From assembly GCF_009914315.1 (NCBI RefSeq), contig NZ_CP042596.1, forward strand, positions 4,588,001 to 4,652,000: a stretch of 64,000 nt of DNA, written 5' to 3'. Shown here piece after piece: positions 61,901-64,000 of the stretch. Below the pieces are notes generated by a model. The model did no database searches and had not been told where the DNA came from. It saw only the letters and a program-made list of their open reading frames with translations. This stretch comes from Granulicella sp. WH15 (GTDB taxonomy: Bacteria; Acidobacteriota; Terriglobia; Terriglobales; Acidobacteriaceae). Position 1 is the first letter of the stretch. Each line of letters starts with the position of its first letter. The position numbers were made by a program, and so were the translations under genes.

Positions 61901-62295
61901 TCAGGCGACTCGAAGTTCAGCACAGGGACGTCTGCCGACACCTCAACACTCTCACTGGCGCCGCCTGCAATCAGGTGAGGGATGATGTTGGTCAACTGTC
62001 CAACCTGCACCGTTACCTGGTCGCGATAGCTGCTGAATCCCGATGCTCCTACAGTCACGACATAGATGCCCGGCTCAAGAAGTGGAGCTTTGAAAAAGCC
62101 GCTGTCATCCGTCGTAAGCTTCACTTCGGCATTCGTACCGTTGTTATGGATCGTAATAGCGGCCTTCGGCACCGCGGAGTTCGTTGTGTCGAACACCGTT
62201 CCGCCGATAGCTCCTTGTGTACTGGATTGCGCAAATGAAGTAGCCGCCACGAAAATAGAACATCCAGAGAGGACAAGCGATGAAAGCTTTCGCAT
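58936..62295 (-). CDS. TonB-dependent receptor, Oar-like
   Basis: A 1119-residue outer-membrane receptor. A signal peptide (LSSLVLSGCSIFVAATSFAQ) is followed by a carboxypeptidase-regulatory domain (about 28-115: GAIGGTVFDTTNSAVPKAAI, FFKAPLLEPGIYVVTVGASG) and a plug (NRRWSALALLTPGVTVDSSG, LISVRGISTILNNIEIDGAD). The barrel ends YTPRQLELSARLFF. The block EFQVNTGVYPAEYGRAAGGV is characteristic of this acidobacterial group. Ligand is unknown. The gene is less GC-biased than most of the window. Next to it lies a secreted nuclease. Confidence 0.92.
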   Translation of the reverse strand: MRKLSSLVLSGCSIFVAATSFAQSSTQGAIGGTVFDTTNSAVPKAAITIHNNGTNAEVKLTTDDSGFFKAPLLEPGIYVVTVGASGFSSYRDQVTVQVGQLTNIIPHLIAGGASESVEVSADVPVLNFESPDFSSNINQKALEDIPVNNRRWSALALLTPGVTVDSSGFGLISVRGISTILNNIEIDGADDNQAYFAEERGRTREAYSTSGSAVREFQVNTGVYPAEYGRAAGGVVNSVTKSGTNELHGQLYFYDRESKWNAFNDQSTIPQVSSSGTVTNVPFKPKDIRKIYGFSAGGPIIKDKLFFFYTYDQHSRIFPLSGVASNPSSVNNSSSYGFNAQPDAVLPGSATCNITTGYLAGAPAGGNVIDAQACTLTARLKLSTYAAGAALYKSDLAALNTDLGLIPRTGYQEINTPKLDYQINSKEHVEVLYHRLRWDSPGGVQTNATGDYSLDSTGTDFVKLDYGLAKLTSLFRSNLSNEMLYQYGRELNNEGQQPLSDYSKNVLQQANGNIPYITLDTKIGAFFGSPYYSYRPKYPDERKWQIGDTLYLSHGNHSFKFGVDIVHNYDLTNQAQYYEGNYIYSNNLANYFADLGAKGRGTCDAAQLVAATATASAVGAYPCYSTYQQGFGPTTFDFATLDYAIFAQDNYKITPRLTLELGLRYDYELTPAPVPALISQTTNFIPYTGIDNNPHDRNNFGPRVGFAYDVFGKGKTVLRGGFGAYYGRITNGNLGTVLATTGSPLAQTTPTVSASTGLASEPFFGNTFSPAQETTSAKAAGLFRAKNLQNPMVMEFDLQAQQQLGRGTYFQVSYLGALGRELPNFLDVNLNPATQVVNVTFIDTTGKSPIPNGSVIAVPTFTSHGNTALLGPSATNFSSISEYLSNVNSSYNALAAEIQNRSLKSLQFDASYTWAHALDFSQNATTAGGTNSWYDPYGNPRANYGNSQFNIPNRFVGYALYNLPNLVKGHGILSRAVNDWSLDNSFQFQTGLPYSASVSGSNSNSAISTSFNGSGGPSYIPQLGHNNLTYNRVLIDDVRVEKQFRFTERTYLQVFLQAFNVANHQNETSVFGTAFQLAKSTALTGTATYQSNFGTVSRTNNSGFSYTPRQLELSARLFF

Positions 62296-62624
62296 TTTTC
62301 TTCAACCTCTGCTTCGATAGTGAAGCTGCTTTTTATGGTGGGTATTGAGATTCAAAACATGACGCTGTGCCATAACGTCGCTTTGAAAATTGAGGTTCTG
62401 ACGCTCCCATCAGTGAACCGCTGTATTCGGAACGCCCTGTTTCGACACGCCGAGCAAAGCGTGCCCTCGCAACGGACCCCTTGCAACAGAGGAAATTCAT
62501 ACCCTCATGGCTCCGCTGCAAATTCAATAGGTTGAGCTGCATTTACCGGCGTTGCCGCACGAGATATTTGCAGGCTCCCATGCGGCAACGCGAGGTTAGA
62601 ACCGCAGGCGAAGCGGAAACTGCT
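62296..62624. other. Gap with a 10-bp inverted repeat between nuclease and receptor genes
   Basis: No gene is supported in these 329 bp. A perfect 10-bp inverted repeat (CGTTGCCGCA at 62550-62559, TGCGGCAACG at 62581-62590) with a 21-base loop lies 35 bp after the nuclease stop. It lacks a T tract and could be a weak terminator. The remainder is AT-richer and probably contains the receptor promoter. Confidence 0.5.
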
Positions 62625-63572
62625 TCAGCGTGCTGCAGCTCGTTCCGTCACCCGTGGCGGGACCGGTTCAGCCGATTGCAGCCACGCTGTATAAATCAGG
62701 TCTCTCAACTCAGTTGCCGCGGCCGCCAGTTGCTGCGAAGCGAATTTCTTTCCTTCAGCCGTCCCCTCACCGTTGAAGGCTCCGGCCTTCTCTAGTCGAT
62801 AGGTATCCTCAACCAATGTGTGTGAGTGCCTGAGATAGTCCACATACTGATTGAAGACATCTCCAACTGCCGCCGGCTGCTTCACGACCAGGGGAGCGAC
62901 ATCCGCTTCCTGAATGTTGTTATGGACAAACTCGCTCTCGAAGAGTCCGTGAATCTTATGCTCGGTCGTATATTCATTCGGATTTGGACCGTTCCATCCA
63001 TTCGGCTTATCCGAGGTATGCAGAGGCATCGATCCGTCGCCGACATAATGTCCAAGCCATCCCGCCAGAAATACGATCTCTGCTTCGAGCGCACGCGTAT
63101 CTTCTTTGCCTGACGTCATCGCACGGTAGTCGCGCATCGCAACCTTCAGTCGCTCCCACACCTCATCGGCCTGGTATGGCTGCATCCCCACCTTCTCCGC
63201 CGTAATGACCATGTCGGGGTGCGATGCCTGCGATAACGCCAGCGCGCGCACATAGTCATAACGCTTGCGCGGTAACTGAGTCAGGACCTTGTCGACGGTC
63301 TCGAGTTGTATGTAGTGCTCGGGCGCGGTAGCAGCCGTAAGTTCCGGCTCCAGAACTCCGCGCCAGTGATCGGGCATGGGCGCGTAGTAGCTCATCGCAC
63401 TCATCGCTTGCGTACTGCGGAGGAACGCAGGCACATCGGTCGGCAGCGTAGAGCAAGCCAGCCGGTTAATCATGCGATGTCCATCCACTCCCCAAGCAAA
63501 TGCAGAGGGTGGCGGAAGAAGTGCTGGAATCACGAAGAGCAAGCAGGAGCGAAGAAGCCGAAGTCGAATCAT
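62625..63572 (-). CDS. S1/P1 nuclease family zinc enzyme, secreted
   Basis: A 315-residue protein. After the signal peptide (LLFVIPALLPPPSAFA) the mature chain begins WGVDGHRMINRLA, where the N-terminal Trp and first His are zinc ligands in S1/P1 nucleases. MPDHWRGV, APEHYIQLE, FLAGWLGHYVGDGSMPLHTS and HKIHGLFESEFV supply the other D/H ligands. The family cuts single-stranded nucleic acids and 3'-phosphates. It may scavenge phosphate, which would suit the phytase-type gene in the same window. ATG 63572 has AGGA upstream. Confidence 0.88.
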   Translation of the reverse strand: MIRLRLLRSCLLFVIPALLPPPSAFAWGVDGHRMINRLACSTLPTDVPAFLRSTQAMSAMSYYAPMPDHWRGVLEPELTAATAPEHYIQLETVDKVLTQLPRKRYDYVRALALSQASHPDMVITAEKVGMQPYQADEVWERLKVAMRDYRAMTSGKEDTRALEAEIVFLAGWLGHYVGDGSMPLHTSDKPNGWNGPNPNEYTTEHKIHGLFESEFVHNNIQEADVAPLVVKQPAAVGDVFNQYVDYLRHSHTLVEDTYRLEKAGAFNGEGTAEGKKFASQQLAAAATELRDLIYTAWLQSAEPVPPRVTERAAAR

Positions 63573-63724
63573 GAACTCTTTTCCTAGTGGTCTGGAGTCG
63601 AAGTTAGGCAGGCCAGATAAACCTCGCGAGAATAAAAGATGAGCGCACGGTTAAAAGATGGCAGACGTCTGACCTCTTACCTCTCAGCACATCTCCTCCC
63701 AAACCTCTGGCATAATGAAAAATC

Positions 63725-64000
63725 ATGGCAAACGAGGACGGAAGGGAACGGGCCACTAACGTCCTAAGCGATCGCATCTGGAATGGAGTGCCTCGTGAAA
63801 ATCTCACGACGCGCGTCGCCAATGCCATCCGGGAACAGGTCAATGCAGGTAAATTGCAACGAGGGATTCAGCTCAGAGGTGAGATCGAGTTCGCGCGCGA
63901 GCTTGGTGTCAGTCGCCAGACATTGCGAGAGGCAACGAAGCTTCTTACCCGCGAAGGTCTACTGACGATTCGCCACGGCGCGGGCACCTTCGTATCTGAG
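63725..64000 (+). CDS. GntR family transcriptional regulator, N-terminal part
   Basis: The gene starts at ATG 63725 and runs off the window edge after 92 codons without a stop. Residues about 27-90 form the winged HTH: LTTRVANAIREQVNAGKLQR, then FARELGVSRQTLREATKLLT and LLTIRHGAGTFVSE. The FARELGVSRQTLREA and RHGAGTFV blocks are hallmarks of FadR/GntR proteins. The effector domain is outside the window, so the subfamily is undecided. It is divergent from the nuclease gene. Confidence 0.9.
   Translation, partial: MANEDGRERATNVLSDRIWNGVPRENLTTRVANAIREQVNAGKLQRGIQLRGEIEFARELGVSRQTLREATKLLTREGLLTIRHGAGTFVSE

Noticed and set aside
1..64000. Search for tRNA/rRNA genes, insertion sequences, integrases, prophage genes and riboswitches
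   Set aside because: None could be supported by reading; a tRNA or covariance-model scan would settle it.

Overview
The window looks like part of a GC-rich Gram-negative chromosome from the Acidobacteriota, probably class Terriglobia (Granulicella, Edaphobacter or Terriglobus-like). The evidence is three very large TonB-dependent receptors (two of the Oar-like type with an N-terminal carboxypeptidase-regulatory domain), LpxC plus OmpA-type proteins (an outer membrane), a 1503-residue putative-Ig-repeat lipoprotein, and many dispersed intergenic palindromes of the kind common in that group. Genus is an inference. No tRNA, rRNA, CRISPR, insertion sequence or prophage was seen.

Positions 1-34100 are mostly housekeeping genes, many in short operons: a partial sugar-phosphate mutarotase, endonuclease III, isoaspartyl peptidase, a CDP-alcohol phosphatidyltransferase, greA, ruvX, mltG, alr, a WYL regulator with a glyoxalase-fold partner, dnaB, an AsmA-like protein, msrA, a remnant GxxExxY gene, mnmG, an alpha/beta hydrolase, a first Oar-like receptor, obg-omp-nadD, rsfS-rlmH-cobO, accD, ruvA, an M20 peptidase and lpxC-folK. 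The gaps between them are filled by repeat families. In at least three genes (mltG, the hydrolase, folK) the repeat forms the last codons and the stop.

Positions 34100-43070 hold an OmpA-like protein, the giant Ig-repeat lipoprotein and a first OmpR-type two-component pair. Positions 43380-47850 carry a TonB-dependent receptor followed closely by a histidine-acid phosphatase of the phytase type, which suggests capture and hydrolysis of inositol phosphates or other phosphomonoesters. A convergent orphan OmpR-type regulator with a degenerate receiver and a small secreted protein follow.

Positions 49095-58626 contain a second two-component pair, a divergent secreted protein, and a four-gene operon (PII-like DUF190 protein, TolC-type channel, periplasmic adaptor, RND pump). 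Three promoter regions here each carry three YGTAAG-like half-sites exactly 11 bp apart. This points to one regulator controlling its own operon, the divergent secreted gene, the orphan-regulator operon and the efflux operon. This predicted regulon is the most interesting signal in the window.

The window ends with a third Oar-like receptor, an S1/P1-type nuclease and the start of a GntR regulator that runs off the edge.
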